From assembly GCF_000143415.4 (NCBI RefSeq), contig NW_003314278.1:912499-976498 (forward strand): DNA of 64,000 nt, given 5' to 3'. This DNA comes from Selaginella moellendorffii (taxonomy: Eukaryota; Streptophyta; Lycopodiopsida; Selaginellales; Selaginellaceae). Position 1 is the first letter of the stretch. Every line of letters starts with the position of its first letter. This document shows, one piece after another, positions 34,485 through 46,315 of this stretch. The position numbers and the translations under genes are program-made. The notes beneath the pieces were generated by a model, which did not search any database, was not told where the DNA came from, and saw only the letters and a program-made list of their open reading frames with translations.

Positions 34485-35268
34485 ATGTTTGCAAGGCTTT
34501 GGCACTGGAGATGGGAGATTGATTTAGCCATTTCAATTTTTTTCCTAGCAAATATATCTACCGTCCTGCTTATTGAAACTCAAGCTTTGCTACCAACTTG
34601 GATATTTCCAAAGCTGCTCCAAGCACTGCTTAAATGGCATGTTCATGCAAATGGTGATTTTCTCTTAAGAAGGTCCCCGCCTTTCTATTTAGGTATTATT
34701 TCTGGAAATATTTTTATTCGAGTACCTCTTATGTTACTGAATGCATATGCATTTTATTATGGTATGCTTAAGGCGGTATTTAGAAAGATTGTAAAACATG
34801 CATGCTACAGGGAAAGCATGGGGAGATGCAACCGCTATCCTTTATGGAGTTCATACGACTAGCACATTGGTAGGATTCTGGATCTCTGAGGATGCTTCTT
34901 ACAGCTAGCATTCGTTTGAACAGATTCCACTGATATTTGAAATTTACTTTGCGAGAGTTTCTAAAAGACAGAGATTACTACTAGTATATTTACCTCAAGT
35001 TTTAGTCTCTGTTTACGTTCTAGTACGGGGTCTGATTGGCACAACTGACTTCGAATATGTTCCTGCAAAGAACTCAAGTGCTGCCAATATGTTCCTAAGT
35101 TTCTTTTACAGAATCCCTTTATTAAAATCATTAATATTTGGAAGCAAAGCACATACTCCAGCGCATCCTGCTATTGAAAATGCATCGACCATTTCTAATA
35201 GCTGGCGGAGACGTAAAAGAAGAATGGGACCGAAAGTGGAGCATCCAGATCTAAAAAGATGGTTCTAA
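34485..35268 (+). CDS. TMEM97/sigma-2 receptor family (EXPERA) membrane protein
   Basis: Exons 34485-34761, 34811-34869 and 34924-35268 give 226 residues. Four membrane segments are expected: FFLANISTVLL near the start, FIRVPLMLLNAYAFYYG, ILYGVHTTSTL+IPLIFEIYF across the second intron, and LLLVYLPQVLVSVYVL. Family signatures include IETQALLP, LLKWHV and the VHT..TLIP motif, and the C-terminus is basic (WRRRKRRMGPK). TMEM97 is an ER/lysosomal protein acting in sterol handling. The family is usually about 170-180 residues, so this copy has extensions at both ends. The 54-bp intron at 34870-34923 removes an in-frame TAG. The start codon at 34485 lies 73 bp after the ARL3 stop, so the ARL3 3' end and this promoter overlap or the genes are co-transcribed. 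Confidence 0.78.
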
Positions 35269-38200
35269 CCGAACGCACGAACAGGGTGCAATAAAAACGC
35301 CCCCCTACCTCAAGGGAGCTAGAATGAAGACAAGGTAAGAAAGTATTTCTATTGACCAACAAATAAGTTTGCGTAACTGTCCTTAGGAGTCAGTTCCGAA
35401 AATCAAAATCAAAGTCCAGGTCAAGGTCAAGATCTAAGTTGCACAAAAGCTCGTCGAATAGAATACCGCTGAGACAGTTTATTGACAATGCAACTATTGT
35501 ACTAGGTCGCTGAAACCTCTTATTATTGAATTTGTTTTTTAAAAAAGGGTGGGTTCTCCTTACTGATGGTAGCATATGTGTCCGATGATCTCTGCATGCT
35601 CTATGGTTGAGCATTCGGACATTAATCCTCGTCCTTTAAATCTCGTGTCCCAGAGACAAACATAGAAAGGAATCCAGGGCCACTGGAAAAAGAACATATA
35701 ACCATACAATCAAGATCCATGCCTTAGAAATTGCATGGGATCATAGCTAATATTGTAAAAAAAAAATTAAAAAAAACCAGGAGCAAGAAGAAGCTGGCGG
35801 CATAGAAGGCTGTCAGTAATCTAGAAAAAAAGTTACCTAGGAGCTAAAAGCATTAAAGTCACCTCTTCATTTTTCTTTTGCACCATATATATTTTGCTGG
35901 ACAGTCTGGGACTTTTCTCTGTTGCTCCTGAAGAAGGATCATTGGTGCTGAGAGAAACTTGTACGAGTAAGTTGAGTAGGACAAACCTGTAGAGTGGTTT
36001 TGCTGTATAGAATCTATAGCTTTTCCCTGGATATCCCAACAGTGGAGGGGTCTGAATCGTTTGTGAATTCCTTGCCGTCCCAACTATTTGGCAAGCGACT
36101 GCCTAGTTTTAGATCAGTCCTTGTAGGTTCTAAGCTTGCAAAAAAAAGACTTGATTATAAGCTCCAAAGATCACCTCCACTGCATGTTATGTTGGTGAAT
36201 AAAGTATATTACTGCTGTAGATTTGCATACCTAATACATACTTGCATGGAATTCCTGTGAGGAAAAAATATGAAAGTTTTGAGAAGCTAAATTTGTAGTT
36301 TCCAAGCATTCATCATGTTTCCAGCATGTGTAAGCATTCATGTCTGGTCCTATGAAAGCCACGGTTTTCAAGGCTGAGTTCTTTCTCAGGTATTTAAAAG
36401 AGTTAAGCATCTCGACTCGACTATGTTGTCGCTGCCACACTGACAGGCATCTGGTGGCTCCCAGTCGCATGTCATTCTTTTTTAGATGCAGAAGGCAGAA
36501 GAGTTCTGGAGAACAGTGTAGCTTGTATTTGGTGATGGGATATGAGCACAAGGTGAGTGAATGCATGTTTTAAAACGAGAACTGGAAATATTTAGGCTGT
36601 CTCTATGCCTTTACATTTCTGGTGATAGATAATGCCTTTGCTTTTACATAAGAGCGTAAAAAAAAGAAAGTATTTGGTGCAGAGGAATTCAACAACACTT
36701 GGAAATAGCTCATTTGCATTTTTTGAGTTCTGGCTAAGGTCAAAGGAGAGTAGGAGAACAGTCCGTGGTGTAGTGGCTAAAGTTCATTATTGTCTTTTGC
36801 TTGAATTTTATATATCGAGACAGCAGCTTTCAGACATAGTGCTTTATGTGGATTGGCCATCAACCATGAATCCATATTTGGGCAAGCAGAAGATCCATAG
36901 TGTGTGGAGGATGGCAACTCTTTCTCCGAGGACGAGATGAGGACGTGCTCGTTGCTTCATCACAAGTATATTAGCCACTATTAGGAGCCCTCTATAGGGT
37001 AGCAGACATTTTATCAGGCAGTCTGAGGAGTGTAAGATGGAAGAGGGGTGCAAGAAATCCTGGAAGTGGAAGAAGAATATGAGGATGAGGATGGTAGTTT
37101 TCTTGCAGGTCTCAAACTTAAATGTGGAACTTTTCTGGGCAGCACACGACCAGAACTACTCAGATTGTTCGATGGCGATCCATAAAGGCAGCCATATCCA
37201 CCGTTTGGAGCCACAGATATCTGCTGTGACAATCACCAGCAACTTTTGACGTTCTAACACTGGGGAATTGTCCTAAAAGAAATTGTCTCACTACCTTGAA
37301 AATCACCTTCATCTCAATGGCTTCCTATTGTTAACAAGATAGGCCCATGGCCGTATCTTGTATAAAGTCTAAAATCTTGAAAACTTTGTTTATAGATATC
37401 TGTTTGGAGACAAACAATGACTACTATGCCTGGGAGATGCACACGCTTGGTGTTAGCACTCAAACCAGTTTTAGTCTCGGACAACTGAGACCCAAGTAAG
37501 TCCCATTTAACTGAGTATATTATTTGCCGATGCTCCAAATATCTAGAAAATACTTAGAAAATCAGAGAAAGTCTGAAACTTACTTGCACAATACCTTCAG
37601 ACCAAAAGTCAAGAAGTTTTTCTGTGAAAGGATCCAGGTGATAAAAAAAAATGAAGAAAAGCACAGACTCAGTGTTCAGGCTGAGCTCATGCGATCAATG
37701 AGCATGGTAACTAAAATTTAGTGTTAAAAGATTAGCCTCGAGAAGGGGGAAACCAATGCATGATCAATGCTTACATTTAGCATTATAGGATTTTATATAG
37801 AACCCTACATATCACAAACACAAAAGAAAGACAATTTCTGCCAAAAATACCTTTACCTTAATCAGTCCATCTCTTTACAGAATTGTGAGATCTCTAAAGT
37901 TAGCAATGGAAAATGTCCCGTTCTCTTCTTAAGATGAAAAATTTCAAGTAGCTTCCATTTAGGCTTAAAATCCTGCTTGAATGTATACAAATAAACCTGT
38001 GCAAAAGTTTTCAGGTTTGCAACAAATCATTAAGATGAAGAAATAAAAAATTTAGAAGACATTTTCCTAATCAACATGTCCCTTCTCACCCAATGAGAAC
38101 ATCAACTTCAGTGATCTACCTCTGGACCACTGGAATCACAAGCCTTAGCTCTTTTCTGGCTTCTTTCTCTCCATGATTCTTGGAGCCCTAGTAAGAAACC

Positions 38201-39131
38201 TATATGTGATTGCCTTTGCATGTACAAATGGGAAACATGTTGTTCAAGAGAGGCCCTTATATATGAGAAATCATTGAAAATTAGTTCAATCATCCGTTTG
38301 TGCATGTTCTATAAATCCTTACAGTTGTCACTGCTTGAGTTGCAAGTCCAGCTGGCAGAAATTTGTTCTTAACCACCTTCACCACACTGTCAAGCTCCAT
38401 GCTCTAAAATCTATGAATCTGTATCCCAACAACTTGGAAACTAATGAACAAGAGAGATTTACAAAAAACACCTTCCCATTTCGAAGCTGGTTCTGGTTTA
38501 TTGAAGGCTATGATGACTACTCTCCAGAAACTAGCCATTGTTGGGATGATCAAGCTGAAATGTAGGAGAATTTCAATGTGACCACCAAGATACATTAGAG
38601 TGATAACCAAATTGATAATTAATGATATTAGAAAAGAATCTGATCATGCTAGTCACACTAAACCCTAAACTGGCTGGAAACCCCATAAAAGTGAAACATA
38701 TTTTAATTCTAGAAGTACTTATTTTGCCCCAACTTTCACCTACTTATAGAAAGGTTAGTTTGATCTAGCAATTGAGACATAAATTATCCTGTAAGATGTA
38801 TAACCTTGGACATGGCTTCATGACAAATCAAATAGAAATTACACACTAATTCATAAAGATATGTTTTCAGTTTGTTATGTTCACCCAATCCATGAACACT
38901 CAAGATCATACTGCTCTCTTAAGGAACACTTCAAGAACACTTTTGAACAACAGTTGGGAAGGGGTGAGGCCTATCCATATTGCCAACCTCTTCCTTTTAT
39001 CTTGATAGCAAATATTCTACACAAGATTGCAAATCCTCCTTGCCTTTTGTCTCCTAGCAAAGATTCTACACATCCAAAGTTATACTACCTTGCAACCACC
39101 CAAGATGCAACACCTATTTTATCCTTACCAA
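35269..39131. other. Intergenic region with unrecognised frames
   Basis: No domain is recognisable. The most protein-like stretch is 36632-36940 (+), which includes VHYCLLLEFYISRQQLSDIV and IVLYVDW, followed at 37030-37150 in another frame by EEEYEDEDGSFLAGLKLKCG. A second is 36000-36260 (+) with SQLFGKRLPSFRSVLVGSKL. They may be remains of one decayed gene or transposase, but I cannot name it. The rest is AT-rich, and 38000-39100 shows only short frames. Confidence 0.35.
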
Positions 39132-40876
39132 AATCCTGTAAGCGACTAATTTTTCCATTCTACTTTAGTCACTTAACTACACTTCCGACCACTTGGAGGA
39201 GTCTCATTCACAACCTCCATAAGTCCAATCCAGGACTTGGGACTTGGTAGCCCCGAGAATGGCATCCATGCCACTCCACATTTGCACTTGGTCCAAGTGC
39301 TCCACGTGTCCGATCCCATGACCGACACTCAAAGGTACCACCGACATGGCAGCTTGTTACGCTAAGGCCATGCCCAATCACCTTTGCCACACTGGTAGTC
39401 CAATACCACTTGCATCACAGTCTTGGCTCTCCAAGACTAGGCAAACCATCTGTGAGTGGTCATCTCAGATCCACTCCTTAGCATCCTTAGGATGCCCACT
39501 GACAAGGGGAATAGCTTTCCCCAATATCCCTTTGTCAGTCTCCACTAAGTCCCTTTCTGCCCTTGGCCGTGTTTGCCAACACTGCCACTAGATCGAGGCC
39601 CACAGGCCCGACCACTAAGTCCCACGGTCCTCTGGGACTTCCTCACCACACGACTGTGTCCTTGGTCACTACCCTAGAGGATTGCTCCTCTTCCTTTCCA
39701 CAGTCTGGGCCTTTGGGACAACATTTCGGAACACCGTGGCCTTATGCGAGCCACCTGGGTACTCTCCCCACCTTCCACCCTTGGGTGCTCTAGCCATGGG
39801 CTTAAAGCGAGGTTCCGTTGAGCCACGCCTGGTATCCAAGTAGGTAGTGCCACCCACACTTGGACTGGGAGCATCGGCCAGTCGATCTCCCGGGGGAACT
39901 AGAGCCGGCTCTTGAACACTTCACCAAGCTACCCTGCTTGTCAGTCCGTGTTCACTCTAGTCTTGGACTTCCCAGTGGTCAGCTCATCACCCAACACTAG
40001 GTCTGGCCTTCCTGGGCCCAACTGGCCTTTCCTGGGCCAAACTGGCCTTTCCTGGCCAAACTGGCTCCACTGGGCTCCAACCCCTACACTCTCCCTACTA
40101 TACTTTTGGAACCCCCCGCAGCCCCCCCCCCCCCCCCCTGGGGGACGATCGCTTTGGGCTTTCACCCAACTGCCTGTATTAGTATTCGGACTCGGACTCG
40201 GGCTCGAACTCGGACTCGGACTCGGTCTCGGTCCCGGTTTCGGGCTCGGACTCGGTCTCGGTCTCGGCTTCGGCCTCGGTCTCGGTCTCGGTCTCGGGTC
40301 CATCTCGGACTCCATCTTGGACTCCATCTCGGGTCCATCTCGGACTCCATATCGGACTCCACTTCGGGTCCATCTCGGACTCCATATCGGACTCCACCTC
40401 GGGTCCATCTCGGACTCCATATCGGACTCCATCTTGGACTCCACTTCGGACTCCACTTCGGACTCCACCTCGGGTCCATCTCGGACTCCATATCGGACTC
40501 CACTTCGGGTCCATCTCGGACTCCATATCGGACTCCATCTCGGACTCCACTTTGGACTCCATATCGGACTCCATATCAGACTCCACTTCGGGTCCATCTC
40601 GGACTCCAACTCGGGTCTGCCTCGGACTCCATCTCGGACACTTCCACGTGTCATGTGTTGGTCCTTTCTGGGTCCCTTTTTAGAGCCTCACTTATGGCTC
40701 ACTTTGTGCTCATTCCTCGAGCACCTTGTTGGGAGTTCCACTCTCGCTCTCGACCTTTCAAGTCGGAGCTTTTAGTCCAAACGTGTTACGCTCATTTGGC
40801 TTTCACTTCGGCCACTACCACGTGGCGCCCCTCCGGCTTCACTTTGGGGCCTAGGGATTTTGTGTCTCACAAATCC
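39132..40876 (-). mobile_element. Solo LTR (minus orientation) with 5-bp target duplication
   Basis: The LTR spans 39137-40871 (1735 bp), from TGTAAGCGACTAATTTTTCC to ATTTTGTGTCTCACA, and is flanked by AATCC at 39132-39136 and 40872-40876. It is the reverse complement of the LTRs at 54294-56103 and 60206-61974. No internal region or primer site adjoins it, so it arose by recombination between the two LTRs of a full element. It includes the hexanucleotide-based minisatellite and a C-run at about 40120-40138. Confidence 0.93.
40178..40640. repeat. LTR minisatellite (GGACTC/CATCTC type)
   Basis: Array based on 6-bp modules (CGGACT, CGGTCT, CCATCT) arranged as 6-, 12- and 18-bp repeats. It has no stop codon in most frames on either strand, which makes overlapping Arg/Ser/Leu/Asp/Glu-rich frames of up to about 290 codons that are not genes. 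Confidence 0.93.
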
Positions 40877-41174
40877 CATATGTCCCTAAACCCTAACAAT
40901 TCAAATTGGATCAGTTTTTACTAAACTAACTAAGCTAATGCTAAAACACCTATCAGCTTACATGTAGATCAAAGCCCTAATCAACCATTTGTGGAAGTTC
41001 AAATTCCACTCTAACTAAAGGTAGGGTTCCATGCTCCACCCACCTGGAAATTTCTCCCCCACTCGTAGAACAACTCCCCCCTCCCCCCCCCCTCCCCCCC
41101 CTTTTTTAATGGTACATGTAACCTTCTTTTCTATAGCATAATGGACCACCATTGAGAATCTAGTCAAAGCTACT
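40877..41174 (-). repeat. Dispersed repeat B, inverted partial copy
   Basis: The part at 41022-41150 is the inverse of 23680-23810: GGGTTCCATGCTCCACCCAC, CTGGAAATTTCTCC, a long C/T tract and AATGGTACATGTAACC. The tract of about 20 C followed by T marks the polypurine-like middle of the repeat. The first 145 bp hold nothing I recognise. Confidence 0.65.
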
Positions 41175-41338
41175 TCATCCTTCTATATCTAAAAGAGCAA
41201 GAGTGACATATTCAATCGAGATTCTTTTCAAGCTTAATGGTGGAGATGAAAACACATGGCAAAAAAACAGTTGAGGGTGAAACATTTTTTTTTTTTAGGG
41301 TAAACCAGTTTTTTTCAATGCATTTTTCCAGGAGAGCT
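41175..41338 (-). repeat. Dispersed repeat A, inverted copy
   Basis: Inverse of 14618-14772. Both ends (CATCCTTCTATATCT and AATGCATTTTTCCAGGAGAGC) and the internal AAGCTTAATGGTGGAGATGA agree. Confidence 0.8.
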
Positions 41339-42350
41339 TATCACCACAGTGCACACCATGAGGTTCGCTGCATGATTGCATTGGTCCTTACGTTATATAC
41401 CTTGTGCTCATGAATCTTTCCTTTACTGTTCAGTTTGTACTCAAAGATGCCGTCAAAGAGACCTCTGACTTCCCACGGCACTTGTGGAATCATGAACAGA
41501 CCATCTGATCACAATAGTGTGCTGTCCAAAGGCTGCCAGGTGCTCAAGATTTCCACCCAGATCGACTTGAAAAGCATTCTACCATTCAGCCAGAGCACCT
41601 GTATAATACACTTGTAAGTCTGTGAAAGCAGTTTACTGGATCTCTGAAAGAGATGTCCTCTCTGCACCAAACAAGATAAGCCACTCTACGTTTACTTCAT
41701 TCTCCTGTATATCTGATAGCTCAGATCTCCATGGAACAGAACAGGCAGCCTCCCTGAAAGTCTTGATGGCATAGCCTACATTGACATGGTAATCCAGACT
41801 TCCTTCCTTGCTCTTTGCTACTAACAGATCCTCTACTTTGCTATTCAGTTTGGTCGAGAGTTGCAATAATGCACTTGAAGAGGTTGCTTGAATCTATCTC
41901 TGCTGCTATATGCCAAGCTCAGCACTACCTCTAACGGAAGCAGCTCACTATACACCATTTTGTCAAGTTCGCTGCAAACTGAATATTGTCTTCCTCAGTC
42001 AAGCTGATTTCTTCCAGTTCTTCATGCCAAACAATGGTATGGCACTCTTAAGTTTGAGGTAAAAAGCTTTCCCATATTGTTTGTAGCCAAACTGAATGCA
42101 TTTTCATGTGCAATGGCTCAGTGACAACAAGCTGGATCCCATTCTAGAGTCACTGGCCAAGCTACCTTGGGTGACTTGCACAGGCTTAACCCCAGCGAGT
42201 TCATCTATCCACTGGCAAGTTCTCAGTGTTGAGAATAGCGAGCCAAGTGGCAGTGACTGAAGAGGTGAGTTTTCTATTTTTGATGCTTTTAGCTCCCCGG
42301 AAAACATCTGTATTCTCTTTTCTTCTTCTCTAGATTACTGACAACCTTGC
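41339..42350. other. Unrecognised region with exon-like minus-strand frames
   Basis: Minus-strand frames at 41633-41866 (77 codons, VEDLLVAKSKEGSLDYHVNV) and 42104-42307 (67 codons, FSTLRTCQWIDELAGVKPVQ) have protein-like composition. I do not recognise a family, and no full gene model can be built. The downstream hAT-like relic is on the other strand. Confidence 0.3.
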
Positions 42351-42359
42351 TTGGAATGT

Positions 42360-44400
42360 ATTACAGTCATACACATTGGAGATTAAGTTTCTTGAAGCTT
42401 TCTGATGCTTCAAACAAAAGGCAAGCACTGCCACCGTCAAGCATACATGACAATTGGCTTCAAGAAGATGATGGGTAGGTTTATGAGTTTTGCAGTTGTC
42501 AATTTTGCAACTGTTCTTGGCTCTTCTGTATCTGCCAAGTGAGTATTTCCGAGCTATGACTCGATTTCTGATGTTGAAGCATGTGAAGCTTTTATGCAGT
42601 TTTGGCCAGAGTCTAGAACAATGCACTGGATCTTTGCACAGAAACACGGGGAACATTCGAAATAACCCAGCACTTGAGGTGATATGCTCATTACCGTTTG
42701 TAATTTGTTTATCTCGAGGCATCTTCTTTTAGGCACTTCGAGCATTGACTTACACGGGAACTTTCATTGGTGGGGGCAACGATTCTAGCAAAGAAGGCTC
42801 TATCTGTTTTCAGACCTCTTGAAAGATGAAAATGAAGGCTCAGCATTAACAAGAAGTGACTATATCGCTTTTAAGGTTACAAAGGTCCATCTTGCAGGAA
42901 CATCATTGGTTGTATCCTGGAATGAAGGCTACGTTGGAAGCAGCAATGGGGTACATGCTCTAAAATTTATCCTGCAGCTTTTGCAAGTCTATTTCGACAT
43001 TGCATTGCAAGATATGAGTGATTGTAAGTTCCAAACCTTTGCATTTAATCAGCTGCTCTTTGTATGTTTAGCACTACTCTGCACTCTTTTACCTATGGTC
43101 TTCTTCAGAATCAATGCCATGTTTCCGGATAAGGCATTTTCAATTGAGGTAAGCAAGATTAGTTTACTCATAAGCTGACTCATGTCTTAAATCAGGTCCA
43201 ACAAACGTGTTGTCAGTTTGTGCACACTTTCTTCAAGAAATCTCCTCAATTCATTGCTCTTTTGAAGGTAAGCCTTTCTTATCTATTTGAAGTTGTTATC
43301 CCAAAAGAAGTAAAAACATTGCAGAAGGTCATCACCAGTCAACCTCAAACAAGTGACAGTAAAGTAAGATGGATTTCACAATGTTTGAGTGTTAAACTTC
43401 TATTACATTTACTAGACTGAGCTTCCTTTGCAACTATGCTGAGTGGTTGGAGACCAGGGGGTGGTGGTACTTGTTTCAAGGATGGTGTAAGAGAGCTCTT
43501 TGAAACTCTGGAGTTGGTTCTCTACAAAAACCTCTTCTTATGGTAATCGAAGTTTCTCACTATTTATGTTGTGTTTAATCTTCACAAACATCCAGGCATA
43601 AAACTTCTGCCATCCCGGCCCAGTCCCAGCTGCTATTTTTTGTCATAACCGCCATAGCAAAGCTTGCAACGTGCCATTGAGAGCTCTTGCCTAGAGCTCG
43701 AGTCCTAAGGTTTTCTTTTTTTTATTTGTCTTCCCTAAGGAACTTCCTTGAGTTTAAGTTGCTGTTCTTGATGAAGGTGGCACAATCACATCAACTACTC
43801 AAAAAGACTGTCTAGAGAAGAATTGAAGATCACCATTGCTGCCTACGACTGAGTCCCTGGAGTGGAGAAGCTGGTGACGAATGCAAAGATGGACCTTTCC
43901 TTGCAGCTTATACAGCATGAGAAGCCCAAGAGCTTGCTACATTACTACAAGGCCATGGAGCTGTCCACAAAGTTCGATTTCACATGTCCAAGAAGATTTG
44001 GCCCCCCGTCGATCACAACATGGTCAGATGCTATCAGCATTTTGGACAAATATTCACAGGTTATACTTCCCACGAAAGGATCAACTACAAGGAAATAAGT
44101 TCAAGAAAAACAAAGAGAAAACTCACAAGGATCTGGCTCACCCAGCAATGCACAAATCGAAACAAAACTTTAGAAATTGTAAGAGCTGGACTTTAATTCT
44201 CCTTAAGAGTTTTCAAGAAGATCTGTCCACTAGGATGAATGTTGCAGTTATAGATTCACGTTTTAAACACCACCTACATTTTCCAACGAGAGATAAGATC
44301 TTTGAATTGTTCCTCCTTGAGAGGCTATAATGGATAATTGCTGGGGAGGCTAATGTTGACCTTATAAAGGGATCCTATGAGATCAAAAAGAATTTCTTCA
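42360..44400 (+). pseudogene. Probable hAT-superfamily transposase relic
   Basis: Scattered plus-strand blocks in several frames resemble hAT transposases in order: SEYFRAMTRFLM (about 42540), TCCQFVHTFFKKSPQFIALL (about 43205), TLQKVI.S..TSDSKVRWIS (about 43315-43380), then FQEDLSTRMNVAVIDSRFKH (about 44212-44270), the counterpart of the hAT LDPRFK motif. Stops, frameshifts and possible introns separate them. No terminal repeats or 8-bp target duplication were found. The assignment rests on short motifs; a decayed host gene is the alternative. Confidence 0.4.
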
Positions 44401-45824
44401 AAAGTTGAGAATTGAGCTAAGAAATTCCATACATGCAAGTAAACCCAGAAGAAAAAGAATGGTCAAGATGGCTTGTGAGCCAAGGAAATGGCAATCTCCC
44501 TAACCAAGGTTTAACCAAGTTTACATTGCCGAGTTCACACCCCATTGATCAAAGAAGTATATGTATGAATTTATATATGATAAATGTATCTGTAGTTGAT
44601 TCCCCAGATAAATCCCTGCACCATGACCTAGTGATCATACAAAGATAGAAGCTGGCCAACTGTATATGGCTTTAGAGTTGGTAGCAGCATGCTCAAGGCT
44701 GGATGGTTTCTAGTGAATTCTTGCAGACTTTCACTTAACATGCTAGGTAACAGTAGAGCAGCAAGGAAAGAACATTCAGGAACTTACTTTGTGAGGAGTC
44801 AAATAATCTGGAACACCTTCCGCTCGAAGTTCCTCGAGGATCTGAAGAAAGAAACATTTAGACCATGAAAGAATACAAGAGATTCCTTACTGACCCTGCC
44901 ATCTTGCAAGTTATGCATAAAAGATTTTGATTAGAATCCTTTCTATAATTTTAAATTTCTGTAATAACTTCCTATACAGTGATAATAATTGCAACAATAT
45001 GGGATATGAGAGACCATCTGCTTATACTACTTTTGTTACCAATAAAAGAAAGGGTATATACAAAGACAATGTTCCATTGTCATAAAAAGTATTTGTGGAT
45101 ATTGATGATCTCCAAGGTATAACTATCAATCTCTACACTAAAATGACATTATGAATTTCAGACAAACAATTTGAAAAATATACATCATCACTATTGGATG
45201 ATGAAAACAAACAACTAATTCTTTAGGATTCATGTCACCTATGTAACAGATGTCCTATCTATTCCAGTGGAGCTAGATTCCTTGCTAGTATGCCATATAT
45301 GCCATATAGTGGTACACACCATCTCTTCTTTTTTCCACATCATAATGGATAGGGCGCCATTTTGGTTTACCCTAAATTGAGCACATAGCATAACAATTCT
45401 TCCTTTGCTAAACAAAAGAGTAAAACCAAAGAGAAAATAAAAAGTACCTAGATCATGGCTACATTTGGCATAGATCCAATGCTAGCACTAAAAAAGAGCC
45501 TTCTCCTTTCTATTGATTAAGTAAGTAAGCAAGTAAAATTCTAGAACTATAAAATTTTATACTTATATGAGTTTGAGCTATTAGTAAACTAGAATAGGAG
45601 CCAAATTGCGACTATGGATGAGGTGAGGGTGAGTGATTCTTCATTTCTTGCAAACTTCCTTCTCAAATCACTACAAAAATCCCTCTAAAGCCCTCCAAGA
45701 ACTCACATATTCACACGATAGCAAAATTAGGGTAGGTGAAATTTTTAGATGATGTGGCAATTTAATCGTGTGACATTATTTTATTTATGTATTTTACCAG
45801 TTTCAGACTTCAAGAGAAATTTAT
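44401..45824. other. AT-rich intergenic DNA with repeat fragments
   Basis: No gene recognised. 45258-45282 carries the inverse of the CCAGCTC..CTAGCAAGG motif of 10168, and 45330-45400 is an inverted fragment of repeat B. Confidence 0.5.
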
Positions 45825-46315
45825 AGGGGGGGGGGGGAGACTGGGTTACCCCCTTCCCCTCATTTTGGATGCCATATCACTAAGGGGGGCATGGAACCCA
45901 AGGTTTAATTTCTTCCCCGTAAAAAATTTCCTCCTAGGGTGGAGCATGGAACCCTGCCTATGCGTCCCCAGGAGAAGTTTTTCAAGGGGGGAAACTTTTA
46001 ACCTCTTATTCCATACACCCCATTAGTGACATGGCAGTGGAATTGGGGGAAAAGGGGGAACTAGATGTCCCCCAAAAAATTTCTTTCGATGCCTGGAACC
46101 TAGTAGAACAAGTCAATAAAATAGTGCCATGTATACAAATAGTAATCAATACTTAGAAAAGACAAAATTAATTTATCTAAGTTAGCAAAAACTATATTAA
46201 TGATGTAGCATTTTTAAGGGTGGGTTACATATAACCTTAAAATTTTAGAAGGGGGGAGTTTTTTTTTTCTGGGGTGGAGAAATTTCTAGGTGGGGGACAA
46301 ACCCTACCTTAATAA
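45825..46315 (+). repeat. Repeat B-related copies
   Basis: Two decayed relatives of 23590-23812: 45825-45965 (G-run of 13, then GGTGGAGCATGGAACCCTG) and 46205-46315 (GGGTGGGTTACATATAACC, GAGAAATTTCTAGGTGGG). Both keep the G-rich middle. Confidence 0.55.

Noticed and set aside
34870-34923. In-frame TAG in the TMEM97-like gene as a nonsense mutation
   Set aside because: A 54-bp GT-AG intron removes it and joins STL to IPLIFE, matching the family's TLIP motif. The gene therefore looks intact.
39912-40924. Overlapping ORFs of 100-290 codons on both strands
   Set aside because: They are stop-free readings of the LTR minisatellite. Arg/Ser/Leu/Asp-rich periodic peptides appear in most registers on both strands, and array length differs between copies.
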